Position numbers and translations under genes: made by a program
Shown: positions 15,824 through 25,538 of the stretch, piece after piece
Layout of the letters: every line of letters begins with the position of its first letter
How positions within the stretch are numbered: the stretch's first letter is position 1
Notes under the pieces: generated by a model
Told to the model about the DNA's origin: nothing
The model's input: the letters and a program-made list of their open reading frames with translations, nothing else
Databases searched by the model: none
From: J014 sp964486055
GTDB taxonomy: Bacteria > Acidobacteriota > Blastocatellia > Pyrinomonadales > Pyrinomonadaceae
DNA: 64,000 nt
Reading direction: 5' to 3'
Assembly: GCA_964486055.1 (NCBI GenBank)
Contig: CAZALE010000007.1
Span: 62,001-126,000 of the forward strand

Positions 15824-16312
15824 ATGAGCAAAGTAACGATAATTTGTGATGGCTCCTCTCGAGCGATGCCGGATGGTAAAAGGCGAGCAGCTGCAGCTGC
15901 CATATTAATCTACAACGATCTAACTTCGGATAGTCCTCGTTTCAAAATTCTTGTAGAGCCATTGAGTGATAGCACAAATAATCAAGCGGAAATCATGGCA
16001 CCATGCATAGGATTAGAAGCGCTCGAGAATAGCAGCACTGTGGAGGTCTTGAGCGACTCTCAATATTTAATCGAAACAATGAAAGGAAATTTTCAAAAAA
16101 AGGCTAATCATCAGTGGTGGCGTAGATTAGAAGAGGCGGCTACTAAACATCATGTTCAGTGGCGATGGATAAGAGGACACGATGAACATGAGCTCCAGAA
16201 AATAGCAGATTATCTGGCGAGGAAAACTGCAGAGTTTCAAAGGGCTGAACCTACAGTAATACAATTGGCTGAGCAAAGAATTTTAAGATTGCTAAATGAA
16301 GAAAAGAAATAA
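15824..16312 (+). CDS. Ribonuclease HI family protein
   Basis: RNase H fold of 162 residues, predicted to cut RNA in RNA-DNA hybrids. The four acidic active-site residues can be placed: Asp in ICDGSSR, Glu in NNQAEIMA, Asp in VLSDSQYLIE and Asp in KIADYLARK. The RGHDEHELQ segment supplies the flexible-loop His. The N-terminus deviates from RnhA (SRAMPDGKRRAAAAAILI), so it may be one of the reverse-transcriptase-like RNase HI variants rather than the main enzyme. ATG at 15824 is chosen; a TTG directly before it is in frame. Its 3' end overlaps the next gene by 17 bases. Confidence 0.82.
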   Translation: MSKVTIICDGSSRAMPDGKRRAAAAAILIYNDLTSDSPRFKILVEPLSDSTNNQAEIMAPCIGLEALENSSTVEVLSDSQYLIETMKGNFQKKANHQWWRRLEEAATKHHVQWRWIRGHDEHELQKIADYLARKTAEFQRAEPTVIQLAEQRILRLLNEEKK

Positions 16313-18260
16313 ACTTAATTACTTACGGCTTCATATTTTTCTATTAATTTTTTCAGCTCTAATTTTCAATCATTTTGGGCAGGAGCCAATCGGTTGGGCA
16401 TGGCAAAACCCTCTACCACAGGGCAACACACTAAACTCATTGCGCTTTGCACCCGATGGCCGAATTGGATTCGCTGTCGGCAACAACGGAACTATCCTCA
16501 AGACCGAGGACGGAGGTTTTAACTTCTTCCTATTAAACTCTCCTGTGACATCGAATCTTTATGACATATTCGTCAAGAATCCAGATGAAGCCATAGTAAT
16601 CGGCTCCCGCGGAATGATTTTGCGAACTCAGGATGGCGGGAAAAAATGGGAGCAAATGCAGCTAGAAGGCAAAACTCATCTTTATGGATTGGCATTTCCG
16701 AAGAACGAATCATCTACTGGCTTCGCTGTCGGAGTTTACGGAAAGATTTTTAAATCTGTCGATGGAGGTGCCACATGGAATGAAATCTCATCGCCCACTT
16801 GGGAACATCTTTTTAGAGTAACTGCATTTTCCGCAAAGAAAATAATTGCCGTCGGCGCAAATAGCACACTAGTTAAGACAGATGATGGTGGTGATACATG
16901 GGAAGTCTTCAAGCTGCCATGCAATAACGCGCAGATTAACGACGTTAGCTTGCTCAATGAGAATACTATCATCGCAGTTGGGTTAAACGGTTGTGTAGTA
17001 AAAAGTGATGATGATGGCAAAACGTGGAGAAATATCAGCTTCCCAGGCTCCGCAGACTTTTTAGCCATTAGCTTTGCAGACGAGCTGCATGGTTGGATGA
17101 CTGATTCAAATGGAAATATCTGGATGACCGCAAGCGCTGGAAAAGTCTGGTTACCATTCAGCTTAAGAAAAAAACCTCGTTTATTGTTCATCTCATTTTT
17201 AAATAAGCTTACTGGTTTCGCAGTCGGCGAACGTGGACTTATTGTACGTACGGATGACGGAGGATACGGTTGGTTTAGAGTCACAGAAGGAGCACGTGAG
17301 GACATAAACGACATATATTTTTATTCAGATTCACTAGGTTGGGCTGTCGGATCAAATGGTCATATCTGGTTAACCAACAATGCTGGTAACCAATGGATAA
17401 ACGTTCAATCTCCTACAGACGAAGACTTAAATTCTATATTTTTCATAAACGACTCCAAGGGATTCATAGCGGGAAATTCTGGAGTAATCTTACGTACGAA
17501 TAACGGCGGAGCGACCTGGGGTCGTGGCATCTCTGGCACTACTGAGGATCTCTCTGCAATATTTTTTATCAATGAAAGAATCGGCTATGCAGTTGGTAAA
17601 AATGGAACAATACTAAAAAGCGATTCCGCGGGAGCCTATTGGCAAAAGCTAGAGTCTAACCTAAAAACCTGGTTAGAAGATGTCTATTTTTTTGATGAGA
17701 ATAGAGGGATTGTAGTTGGGGGAAGAGGAACAATTCTAAAAACCGATGATGGCGGAAAAACCTGGCGCAAAATCAATATGGATATTGAAGAAAATCTCTA
17801 CGATGTTGATTTTTTTGATAGTAAGATAGGTTATGCCGTCGGCAGCCGCGGAGTTATTCTGAAGACTGAAGATGGCGGTGAAACATGGCAATATCTCGAA
17901 AGTCAGGTGCAAGCCAATCTGTTTGCTATCTCAGTGTTACGTAGTAATGAAGCCGTCGCTGTAGGTGAAAGAGGAACTGTGATTGCTACAGTCGATGGAG
18001 GTAAAAATTGGAATCTTCAACCTGCGATTTCCTCTAATTCTCTGTTTGCCGTGGTATATCGTGGAGGTAAAAATCTATGGGTCGCCGGTAGAGGCGGCAC
18101 AATTCTGAAACGAACAGAAAATTTGCGAATTTTAAATAGTCAGCCGACCAAAAAATCCCCGCCTAAACTCAAAGACGTAAGCCCGAGCCGTCAAATAAGA
18201 CCAGTGCCGGCCAACGACACGGATATTCCGAAGGCCTCACCACCATTGAAAAGGCCATAA
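16296..18260 (+). CDS. Secreted Ycf48-like / Asp-box repeat protein
   Basis: A 654-residue exported protein with an N-terminal hydrophobic segment (LHIFLLIFSALIFNHFG). About 13 repeats of roughly 42-45 residues follow, each with a GxxGxIL-K/R-T-x-DGG-x-x-W element (for example FAVGNNGTILKTEDGG). This is the Asp-box beta-propeller pattern of Ycf48-type photosystem assembly factors and BNR proteins; 13 repeats would make two propellers. No photosynthesis gene is present, so a general extracytoplasmic binding or assembly role is more likely. The C-terminal 50 residues are Pro/Lys-rich and probably disordered. It overlaps the RNase HI gene and precedes mfd by 39 bases. Confidence 0.78.
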   Translation: MKKRNKLNYLRLHIFLLIFSALIFNHFGQEPIGWAWQNPLPQGNTLNSLRFAPDGRIGFAVGNNGTILKTEDGGFNFFLLNSPVTSNLYDIFVKNPDEAIVIGSRGMILRTQDGGKKWEQMQLEGKTHLYGLAFPKNESSTGFAVGVYGKIFKSVDGGATWNEISSPTWEHLFRVTAFSAKKIIAVGANSTLVKTDDGGDTWEVFKLPCNNAQINDVSLLNENTIIAVGLNGCVVKSDDDGKTWRNISFPGSADFLAISFADELHGWMTDSNGNIWMTASAGKVWLPFSLRKKPRLLFISFLNKLTGFAVGERGLIVRTDDGGYGWFRVTEGAREDINDIYFYSDSLGWAVGSNGHIWLTNNAGNQWINVQSPTDEDLNSIFFINDSKGFIAGNSGVILRTNNGGATWGRGISGTTEDLSAIFFINERIGYAVGKNGTILKSDSAGAYWQKLESNLKTWLEDVYFFDENRGIVVGGRGTILKTDDGGKTWRKINMDIEENLYDVDFFDSKIGYAVGSRGVILKTEDGGETWQYLESQVQANLFAISVLRSNEAVAVGERGTVIATVDGGKNWNLQPAISSNSLFAVVYRGGKNLWVAGRGGTILKRTENLRILNSQPTKKSPPKLKDVSPSRQIRPVPANDTDIPKASPPLKRP

Positions 18261-18299
18261 TCCCATTGGCTATGGTAAAATTTATAACTAGATCTCACG

Positions 18300-21200
18300 A
18301 TGATTTCTGAACGGATAATCCAGACCATAAAGAACAGAATACGAGAAAAAAACACCATAATCATAGAGGGATTGTCTTCGATCTCATCAAAGGCATTTGT
18401 GATTTCAGAGCTTTTTAAAGGCTTTCGATTGCCATTAGTCATAATAACAGACTCAAACGCTAGCAGTGAGTGCTGGCAAATAGATCTAAATTTCTTTCTC
18501 AAAGACCTGTCAATAGTAAATCTACCATCATTCGAGACTGATATTTACTCAGGCGCGTCACCTCACTCGGAAACCCAAGAGGAGCGGGCACTTTCTCTAT
18601 ACAAATTAGCAAACAATCAAGCTGATATAGTGATATTGAGCGCAAAATCCTTGATAACCCGTACCACAAGCCCCTCGAATTTGTCAGGTTTGACGATAAG
18701 AAAAAATCAAATCTTAGATTTCAAGGGGTTTTCTGAGCTCTTACCTTCGCTCGGATACGTATTTGAGGATCCAGTTTACGGAGTGGGACAATTTTCCATC
18801 AGAGGGGGCATCATCGATATTTGGCCGCCGAATGAAGAGAAGCCATATCGCATAGAATTCTTTGGGGACGAAGTAGAATCGATACGGCAATTCAATCCAG
18901 AGACCCAACTTTCCACAGCGGAAGTCTCTAAAGCAGCTGTTTCACCAATGCGAGAGTGGGTTTTCAGCAAGAATGATCTTAGAGAATTCAGCCAGAAAAT
19001 TAAAAATCTATTTTCAGATTCGAGATTTGAAAGAAGTTTAAAAGACATAACTTCATTTGCCGATGCAGGAGAGACTTTCCCGGGCTGCGAGTTTTTAATA
19101 CCGATTTTATCGCCACTTGAGTCAAACGTATTTGATTATCTTCCATCGAATAGTGTTTTAATCTTCGATGAGCCGTCAATTATAGAGCAACAACTAAACT
19201 CACAAATCGAAAAAGCCCGGAAAAGATATCAAGAAACCATAAATGCAGATCTAATCTGCCTGCAGCCAGAAAGCTTCTTTCTTGACCCGGTTCAACTCAA
19301 GGATAAGCTCAAAAATTTCAGTCGGATCGAACTCAGGATGCTTGGCAAGGCGGCCGGATTCGTAGATACAAGCTTTCAAGCCATCGAGTCTCAAAAGGAG
19401 TTTAGCTTTTTATTCAGCGATAGCCTGCAGTTTTCGGCTGAGGTTTCCATATTTTCATCGTCAGTCCGCAAGTTTCATAATCGCATTCATGAATTCATTT
19501 CAGAAATAAACTCAAGTGATAAAAGGAAAGTCATAGTAGCTAACTCTGAAGGCATGGCTCAAAGGCTTGCGAAACTCTTGAGTGAAAATGGAATCATTCC
19601 GACAGCGCGAAAAGATTATGAAGCAACAGATTCAATCACGATTGCAGTTGGCCATCTGTCTTCAGGTTTTGAAATAGCCGATGAAAAACTGATTTTTTAT
19701 ACCGAGGCTGATATCTTCGATGAACTTCAATCAGTAGCTCCTCCTAAAAAGCAGAAATCCAACTTGGGCTCTTTCTTATCGGACTTTAGAGATCTCAAGC
19801 CCGGTGATTATGTTGTTCATATAGATCATGGTGTAGGACGCTTCGAAGGTTTAAAGACGCTGCGCGTAGCCGATACGACGCGCGAGTTTATGGTTTTAAA
19901 CTATGCAGACAATGCGACACTGCTAGTGCCAGTTGAAAGACTCGATTTAGTCTCTCGCTATGGTTCCACAGAGGGCAAAGAACCAAGCCTGGACAAATTA
20001 GGCAGTATAAACTGGCAGAAAACAAAAGCGCGCGTAAAGAAATCAATGCTGCAAATCGCAGATGATCTTCTGAAACTTTATGCGGAAAGAAAGCTAGTCA
20101 AGGGATTTGCGTTTTCAAAAGACACCCAATGGCAAAAGGAATTCGAGGATTCATTTCCATTTGAGTTGACGCCAGATCAGGTTTCTGCGATTGAAGCGGT
20201 TAAAAAAGACATGGAGCGGGAATCACCGATGGATAGATTGATTGTCGGGGACGTTGGTTACGGAAAAACTGAGGTTGCCATGAGAGCCGCGTTTAAAGCA
20301 GTTATGGATGACAAGCAAGTAGTCGTCCTTACACCAACAACCGTCTTAGCATACCAACACTTCCAGACCTTCAAAAGCCGCTTCGCAGCGTTTCCAATCA
20401 CTATAGAATTGCTATCCCGTTTTCGCTCAAAAGCGGAGCAAACACGTATTCTTCAAGATTTGGAGGATGAAAAAATTGATATACTGATAGGAACTCACCG
20501 CCTACTTTCTAGCGATGTGAATATTCCAAAGCTAGGACTGCTCATCGTAGATGAGGAACAACGCTTCGGCGTAGTCCAAAAGGAAAAACTCAAGAAACTC
20601 AAAAAAAGCGTAGATGTCTTGACATTAAGTGCAACCCCAATTCCCCGAACCTTAAACATGGCACTTTTTGGATTAAGAGACATCTCGATAATCGAAACTC
20701 CTCCGAGAGATCGCCTAGCCATAAATACGCAGATAGTGACGTTTAGCGACAGCGTCGTAAAATCAGCAATAGAGCTTGAGTTATCTAGAGAGGGACAAGT
20801 ATTTTTCATACATAATAGAGTTGAAACCATAGAAACTATAGCTTCCAAACTGAAAGAAATCGTTCCGCACGCTAGAATCTGCATAGCTCATGGGCAAATG
20901 ACCGAAAAAGCAATAGAAAAAACTATGTTAGACTTTATGGACTACAAGTACGACGTACTTGTAGCAACTACAATCATAGAGAATGGTATCGATATTCCAA
21001 GAGCGAACACGATAATAATTAATCGAGCGGACAAATACGGTCTTGCCCAGCTATATCAGCTTCGTGGTAGAGTCGGCAGATCTAATCGAAGAGCCTATGC
21101 ATATTTGCTAATTCCTCCCGAGGCTGAACTTTCACCAATTGCAAGAAAAAGACTTTCTGCAATAAGGGAGTTTTCCGACCTAGGTGCAGGATTCAGGCTG

Positions 21201-21788
21201 GCCGCTCTGGATTTGGAATTACGTGGTGCGGGAAATCTTTTAGGAGCTGAACAATCAGGACATATAGAGGCTCTGGGGTTTGAACTTTACATGAAAATGT
21301 TAGATAGAGTCATTCGCGAGCTCCAGGGCGAGGAAGTCGTAGATGATATTCAAACGTCGATCGATCTAGGCCTCTCTACTGCAATCCCAATTGAATATAT
21401 AACGGAAACATCTCAAAGATTACGAATCTATAAACGCATAACGTCGGCAGAATCTGAAAAAGAACTGGAGAGAATAAAAGAAGAGATAGCCGATAGATAT
21501 GGTCCTATTCCAGAGCCCGTGCATAACTTATTCGAATATCGTAAATTGAGCCTGCTAGCTCAGGCACTACGAATCACGTCGATAGAGAAAACTAGTTCCG
21601 ATAAAGTAGCTATCAAATTCGATAGAAATTGTAAGGTCGCGCCCGAACGTCTGGTGGAGTTAATTTGTTCGGACACGAATTTAAAATTTTCGCCTAACGG
21701 AGTTCTCTATGTCTCAGTAAATGGAGAAAATCACTTTCAAAAGACATTTGAGGTCATTAAAAAACTCGTAGGAGAGCGTATAGATTGA
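18300..21788 (+). CDS. mfd: Transcription-repair coupling factor Mfd
   Basis: Removes RNA polymerase stalled at DNA lesions and recruits UvrA. At 1162 residues it is full length. The N-terminal UvrB-like module includes the GIIDIWPPNEEKPYRIEFFG stretch near residue 175. The RNA-polymerase-interacting CarD-like domain begins near 500 (LKPGDYVVHIDHGVGRFEGL). The RecG-like translocase has Walker A GDVGYGKTE near 650, DEEQRFG as the Walker B motif, SATPIPRTL, and QLRGRVGRSNRRAYAYLL as motif VI. The TRCF C-terminal domain follows GHIEALGFELYMKML. It sits mid-run in the long plus-strand gene group. Confidence 0.97.
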   Translation: MISERIIQTIKNRIREKNTIIIEGLSSISSKAFVISELFKGFRLPLVIITDSNASSECWQIDLNFFLKDLSIVNLPSFETDIYSGASPHSETQEERALSLYKLANNQADIVILSAKSLITRTTSPSNLSGLTIRKNQILDFKGFSELLPSLGYVFEDPVYGVGQFSIRGGIIDIWPPNEEKPYRIEFFGDEVESIRQFNPETQLSTAEVSKAAVSPMREWVFSKNDLREFSQKIKNLFSDSRFERSLKDITSFADAGETFPGCEFLIPILSPLESNVFDYLPSNSVLIFDEPSIIEQQLNSQIEKARKRYQETINADLICLQPESFFLDPVQLKDKLKNFSRIELRMLGKAAGFVDTSFQAIESQKEFSFLFSDSLQFSAEVSIFSSSVRKFHNRIHEFISEINSSDKRKVIVANSEGMAQRLAKLLSENGIIPTARKDYEATDSITIAVGHLSSGFEIADEKLIFYTEADIFDELQSVAPPKKQKSNLGSFLSDFRDLKPGDYVVHIDHGVGRFEGLKTLRVADTTREFMVLNYADNATLLVPVERLDLVSRYGSTEGKEPSLDKLGSINWQKTKARVKKSMLQIADDLLKLYAERKLVKGFAFSKDTQWQKEFEDSFPFELTPDQVSAIEAVKKDMERESPMDRLIVGDVGYGKTEVAMRAAFKAVMDDKQVVVLTPTTVLAYQHFQTFKSRFAAFPITIELLSRFRSKAEQTRILQDLEDEKIDILIGTHRLLSSDVNIPKLGLLIVDEEQRFGVVQKEKLKKLKKSVDVLTLSATPIPRTLNMALFGLRDISIIETPPRDRLAINTQIVTFSDSVVKSAIELELSREGQVFFIHNRVETIETIASKLKEIVPHARICIAHGQMTEKAIEKTMLDFMDYKYDVLVATTIIENGIDIPRANTIIINRADKYGLAQLYQLRGRVGRSNRRAYAYLLIPPEAELSPIARKRLSAIREFSDLGAGFRLAALDLELRGAGNLLGAEQSGHIEALGFELYMKMLDRVIRELQGEEVVDDIQTSIDLGLSTAIPIEYITETSQRLRIYKRITSAESEKELERIKEEIADRYGPIPEPVHNLFEYRKLSLLAQALRITSIEKTSSDKVAIKFDRNCKVAPERLVELICSDTNLKFSPNGVLYVSVNGENHFQKTFEVIKKLVGERID

Positions 21789-21894
21789 CTCTCAACGGTT
21801 TTCGTAATATCGAACAAACTTCAACAAAGCACAGTGCATCAATTGCATTAGGAAAAACAAGAGATTAACATGTAAGATTCATAAAGGAGTGAAA

Positions 21895-22929
21895 ATGAAG
21901 AAGTTCATAGCGTTATTATTTGTACTTTTCATGTTTTCAGCTGCGCACAATGCACAGGAGAGCGAAGCTATCGTAGTGGACGAAGTCATCGCACAAGTCA
22001 ATGAAGGTGTGGTTACCCTATCTCGATTGAAAAGAGAGATGAAACAAGCAATCGAAGCCTTGGTTCGAGAAGGGAAAACACCTGAGCAAGCTAAACAAGA
22101 GGTCGAGAATAGAAAGGGTGAATTAATAGCTAACATAATTAATGATGAGTTATTCTCACAAAAAGCGAAAGAACTCGGACTTGATTCTGAGATAGATGCA
22201 CAAATCAATCAAAGATTACTGCAGATAATGAAGGAACAAAATATTCGTTCCCTGGAAACCTTAAGAGAAGAAATGAAAAAAGTAGGGATCGACATGGATG
22301 AGCTGAGACAGGTATGGCGTAAACAGCTCTGTAGAGATTATGTATTACAAAGAGAAGTCGATTCGAAGCTCTATTGGGGATTCACAACTCGTGAACTCAA
22401 AGAATATTACGAAAAAAATAAACAAAAATTCACCCGTCCTGAGACAGTCACACTCTCTGAAATTTTTCTAAGTTTTGCTGGCAAAAACGAAGCAGCAGTT
22501 AGAGAAAAAGCGAAACAACTTGTCGCTAAGATAAGAGCCGGTGAGGACTTCGTAAAGCTTGCAATAGAAAATTCTGATAGGCCAAATGTCAAAGAGACTA
22601 AAGGAAAGTTGCAAACATACAGGATCGATGAGCTAGACGAAAAGTTTGCTAAACCAATACGTGCAACAAAAACAGGCGACGTTACTGATCCAATAATTCT
22701 AGATGAAGGAGTGCTGATACTTAGAGTTGATGAACGAACAGCCGCTACTAAAGAATCGTATTTTGATGAAGATGAAGTAAGACGCGCACTACTTTCGGAA
22801 AAAGCCCCTGATGAACGCAAAAAGTATCTGGCAAGCTTAAGAAAAGAATCGTATATAAAAATTTCTGAATCATATCGCCCTTTAGTCGCACCAATTCTGT
22901 TAGAGGATGAAAGAAGATCAAAGAACTAA
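21895..22929 (+). CDS. SurA-like periplasmic chaperone / peptidyl-prolyl isomerase
   Basis: Exported protein of 344 residues with a signal peptide (MKKFIALLFVLFMFSAAHNAQ). A SurA-type N-terminal chaperone domain starts at about residue 25 (VDEVIAQVNEGVVTLSRLKR). A parvulin-like isomerase domain spans about 180-280 (SEIFLSFAGKNEAAVREKAK, then LKTGDVTDPI-like sequence and GVLILRVDER). It would help outer-membrane proteins fold. ATG at 21895 is chosen because AAAGGAG (21883-21889) is 5 bases upstream; the in-frame GTG at 21889 is part of that site. The last 23 bases overlap the S4-domain gene. Confidence 0.85.
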   Translation: MKKFIALLFVLFMFSAAHNAQESEAIVVDEVIAQVNEGVVTLSRLKREMKQAIEALVREGKTPEQAKQEVENRKGELIANIINDELFSQKAKELGLDSEIDAQINQRLLQIMKEQNIRSLETLREEMKKVGIDMDELRQVWRKQLCRDYVLQREVDSKLYWGFTTRELKEYYEKNKQKFTRPETVTLSEIFLSFAGKNEAAVREKAKQLVAKIRAGEDFVKLAIENSDRPNVKETKGKLQTYRIDELDEKFAKPIRATKTGDVTDPIILDEGVLILRVDERTAATKESYFDEDEVRRALLSEKAPDERKKYLASLRKESYIKISESYRPLVAPILLEDERRSKN

Positions 22930-23227
22930 GAGAACTCCATCTGAAAATAAGAAGCGATTAGACGTATTTCTGAAGGCAAGCTGCTTGGTTTCACGTCGCA
23001 CCGTGGCTAATCATATGTGTGAAGCGGGTTTAGTAAAACTTAACGGAGGCACAGCTAAGCCAGCAAAAGAGGTTAAAATCGGCGATGTCATCGAATTAAG
23101 GCGTGGGAGCAAAGAAATTGCGATCAGAGTATTGGAGATACCCGACAAACAACTCTCCAAAAAGCAAGCAAGAAAGCTATACGAGATAATCCATGAAAAA
23201 CCAATCGAGAACAACCTTGATCTTTAA
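22907..23227 (+). CDS. S4-domain RNA-binding protein (Hsp15-like)
   Basis: A 106-residue protein whose residues 17-65 form an S4 RNA-binding fold (RLDVFLKASCLVSRRTVANH, then AGLVKLNGGTAKPAKEVKIG and DVIELRRGS). Such small S4 proteins, for example Hsp15 and YlmH relatives, bind ribosomal RNA and help rescue stalled 50S subunits. A basic N-terminal tail and a Lys-rich segment (KQLSKKQARK) support RNA binding. It overlaps the SurA-like gene by 23 bases, and the overlap suggests translational coupling. Which RNA it binds is not evident. Confidence 0.82.
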   Translation: MKEDQRTKRTPSENKKRLDVFLKASCLVSRRTVANHMCEAGLVKLNGGTAKPAKEVKIGDVIELRRGSKEIAIRVLEIPDKQLSKKQARKLYEIIHEKPIENNLDL

Positions 23228-23296
23228 AGCTAACGCCTGATGGTTCTGTAGCGTATAAGCTCCATCCAGAAAAGCAAGATAAGTTTCTGAAATCGA

Positions 23297-24244
23297 TCAT
23301 CTAGATGACTTCCTTGAATTTTTTACGGGAGAAATGTAACCCTCACGAGCTCTAACCTTTGCGCCTTCACGTTTTACTCTTACCTCTATCGAATGCCAAC
23401 CACCTTCATCCTTACTTTCAGATGGGTGGAAAACTATTGTGTATTGATTCCCAAGTTCCGATACAATTTCCTTAAATGCCTGTTGTAGAGCAAAACCTCC
23501 TGGTGTAGTTATGAATCTGCCCCCAGAGCGCTCAGCAAATCTCCTAAGGGCAGCTTGGCTTTCCATCCTCTCCCTGGGATTAGCTTGCGGAGATGACATA
23601 TCAACAGTGTAAATAATTGCATTTACTCCAAGCGCAGCGCTCAAAGCTTTATCAGCAGAAATTTTACTAAAAGTATCAGCACCATCAGACAAGATAATTA
23701 TTGCACGCCTTTTTTCTGGTCTTTCAGCTAACATCGCAGAAGCCCTAAAAATTGCATCATTCAAAACAGTCATACCATCAGCCTTTAAATCAAATATTGC
23801 TTCTTCAATGTCTCGACTATTTGAAAAGTCTTGTAAGAGATTCACCTTCGAGTCGAAACTACAGATAGCCACAACATCCTCGTCTCTAATTCCTTGAAGA
23901 AACCTAATTGCAGCAGCTCTAGCGATTCTAATTCGTTCCTCCATGCTACCGGATGCATCTATTAGAATTACAGCAGCAAATGGTGTCTCTTCAGTGGAAA
24001 AAGAGGTTATATCTTGCAAATTTCCATCAACATATAATTCGAAATCGTTCCTCTTTAGTCCGTTAATTGGTCTGCCTGACTTATCAGTGACAACGGCATT
24101 TACTACAACTATTGAGGAATCAACCCGAATGACTTCATCGTCTGTCTGCTGCGGAAAAACACAAATCGAAAGAAACAGCATGATACAGAAGAGATAAAAC
24201 GATTCACTCATCAATCTTGCACTAGCCTGGTTCATAGAAATCAT
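23297..24244 (-). CDS. Secreted von Willebrand factor A protein (acidobacterial VWFA-related type)
   Basis: A 315-residue exported protein: an N-terminal hydrophobic segment (FYLFCIMLFLSICVFPQ) is followed by VIRVDSSIVVVNAVVTDKSG and the ELYVDGNLQDITSFS stretch. This is the N-terminal region of the VWFA-related family that is highly expanded in Acidobacteriota. The VWA domain has a complete metal site: DASGSM near the start, a conserved Thr/Asp later (LSDGADTFS). The C-terminal region ends KVRAREGYISPVK, also typical. Function of the family is unknown. It overlaps the upstream gene by 4 bases and is the last of three genes for exported proteins. Confidence 0.88.
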   Translation of the reverse strand: MISMNQASARLMSESFYLFCIMLFLSICVFPQQTDDEVIRVDSSIVVVNAVVTDKSGRPINGLKRNDFELYVDGNLQDITSFSTEETPFAAVILIDASGSMEERIRIARAAAIRFLQGIRDEDVVAICSFDSKVNLLQDFSNSRDIEEAIFDLKADGMTVLNDAIFRASAMLAERPEKRRAIIILSDGADTFSKISADKALSAALGVNAIIYTVDMSSPQANPRERMESQAALRRFAERSGGRFITTPGGFALQQAFKEIVSELGNQYTIVFHPSESKDEGGWHSIEVRVKREGAKVRAREGYISPVKNSRKSSR

Positions 24245-24744
24245 GGCTGGAGTGCCTGAATAATTTTTAAAATATTGTTTGAGATTTCAATTGCTTGAGC
24301 TGAAACCTCAAATCGCGAAGTCTTTTCAAGAATGGAAAGCAATTTATTAGTATTTTCCTTGATGATTTCTAGAGCCTCTTCTTTTGATTTAAACGGCTTC
24401 TGCGTATCCTCTTCGTCATCATCTCCACCGAGCCTATCTCTTATCTTCCTTATCAGCTTTTCTAGTCTCTCCAGCTTCTTTTTTTCTTCCTCACTTAGTT
24501 TGCTCCTGTTGATACCAACCGATAGTTCCTCTGCCAATTTCAACGCTTCATGGCCTCTGTCTAATAGCTCTTTGTGTTCCTTCTTCTCCTGTTCAATTCT
24601 TCTCTTTTGAAGGGTTTCCTTAATGCCTAAAGGCAAATCCTCGCGTTGACGTCGGCGATCTTCTGGAAAATTATCCGTTATCTGAGCGATAACATTTTGC
24701 GTCGCGAACAATAAAACCAACATTAGAAGATAATTTCTAATCAT
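24241..24744 (-). CDS. Exported charged helical protein, unknown
   Basis: A 167-residue protein with a signal peptide (MIRNYLLMLVLLFATQNVIAQ). Mature residues 25-125 are highly charged and almost entirely helical by composition (KRRIEQEKKEHKELLDRGHE, then LSEEEKKKLERLEKLIRKIR), suggesting a coiled coil. A short acidic patch (GGDDDEEDTQ) separates a second helical part rich in Ile and Lys. It lies between the 210-residue secreted protein (15 bases upstream) and the VWFA gene (4-base overlap), so all three are likely co-expressed. I do not recognise a family. Confidence 0.65.
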   Translation of the reverse strand: MIRNYLLMLVLLFATQNVIAQITDNFPEDRRRQREDLPLGIKETLQKRRIEQEKKEHKELLDRGHEALKLAEELSVGINRSKLSEEEKKKLERLEKLIRKIRDRLGGDDDEEDTQKPFKSKEEALEIIKENTNKLLSILEKTSRFEVSAQAIEISNNILKIIQALQP

Positions 24745-24759
24745 GATAGCATCAGACCT

Positions 24760-25392
24760 TTAGTTATCCGAGTCAGATTCTTCTTCAGATTTCAATCCGA
24801 TCTTTTCAACCAGCTTCCTTAAAAAATCTTCTTCAGCTTGCCCGCTAGATTGCAAGGTTGTCCACTCGGATCCGACACCACTTTCAGCACGCCCCTCGAT
24901 CTTTGCCGTAACGAAAACTTTATTCCTTATCCCATCTATTGATTGAACCTCTATTATTAAGGTATAACGCGCCCGACTCCATACACCTTGATTATCAAGC
25001 AGTATGGCATACCGGCTTAGTTCACTGGTTGTAGTTACTGGCCCCTTAGCAAACGTAAAAGGTTGAGTTATTATCAAACCCTCACTCTTTTTTGAGGAAG
25101 TTTCATCAACTATTATTTTCATTTCTTGAAGGGTCTCGATGATATTTTCTATCAGCGCATCTCTACGCGATGTTACTAACAGCGGGTTTGGCAAATGTTC
25201 TCTTACTTTGGTTTTTCCTTTCCCAAAATCAATGCTACGTCCTACATCATTAGGCCTAGATCCAATCCTGTCGGAATCAGTCCGAATTTGCCTGGTTTGA
25301 GTGTCTATCCCTTTTCCTTGCTGAGAGAATACAGAGCCAGGAGCAAATATAATAAATATCAAAAATGCGAATCTTTTAACTTTCATTTTCAC
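24760..25392 (-). CDS. Exported protein of unknown function
   Basis: A 210-residue protein with a signal peptide (MKMKVKRFAFLIFIIFAPGS VFS region). After a Gln/Arg/Gly-rich linker, residues 65-200 look like a compact alpha/beta domain: a helix with NIIETLQEMKIIVDETSSKK, then strands in TQPFTFAKGP, ARYTLIIEVQSIDG and KVFVTAKIEGRAE, and a C-terminal amphipathic helix. The layout resembles the lipoprotein-like domains that occur in outer-membrane assembly factors such as BamC/NlpB, but I cannot show homology. It is the first gene of the three-gene minus-strand operon ending in the VWFA protein. Confidence 0.6.
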   Translation of the reverse strand: MKMKVKRFAFLIFIIFAPGSVFSQQGKGIDTQTRQIRTDSDRIGSRPNDVGRSIDFGKGKTKVREHLPNPLLVTSRRDALIENIIETLQEMKIIVDETSSKKSEGLIITQPFTFAKGPVTTTSELSRYAILLDNQGVWSRARYTLIIEVQSIDGIRNKVFVTAKIEGRAESGVGSEWTTLQSSGQAEEDFLRKLVEKIGLKSEEESDSDN

Positions 25393-25538
25393 TAAACAGT
25401 CCTCCGATACGATGCCTTATGAAAAAACTCAGGTTGCAAGTTACACTTGTAATTGTAAAGCCAAAATTAAGATGGTTAAAGCTAAATTTCTTCATCTTGA
25501 AATTTCTAGGTGAAAATTTTAGGCTGATGTTTTGTGGT

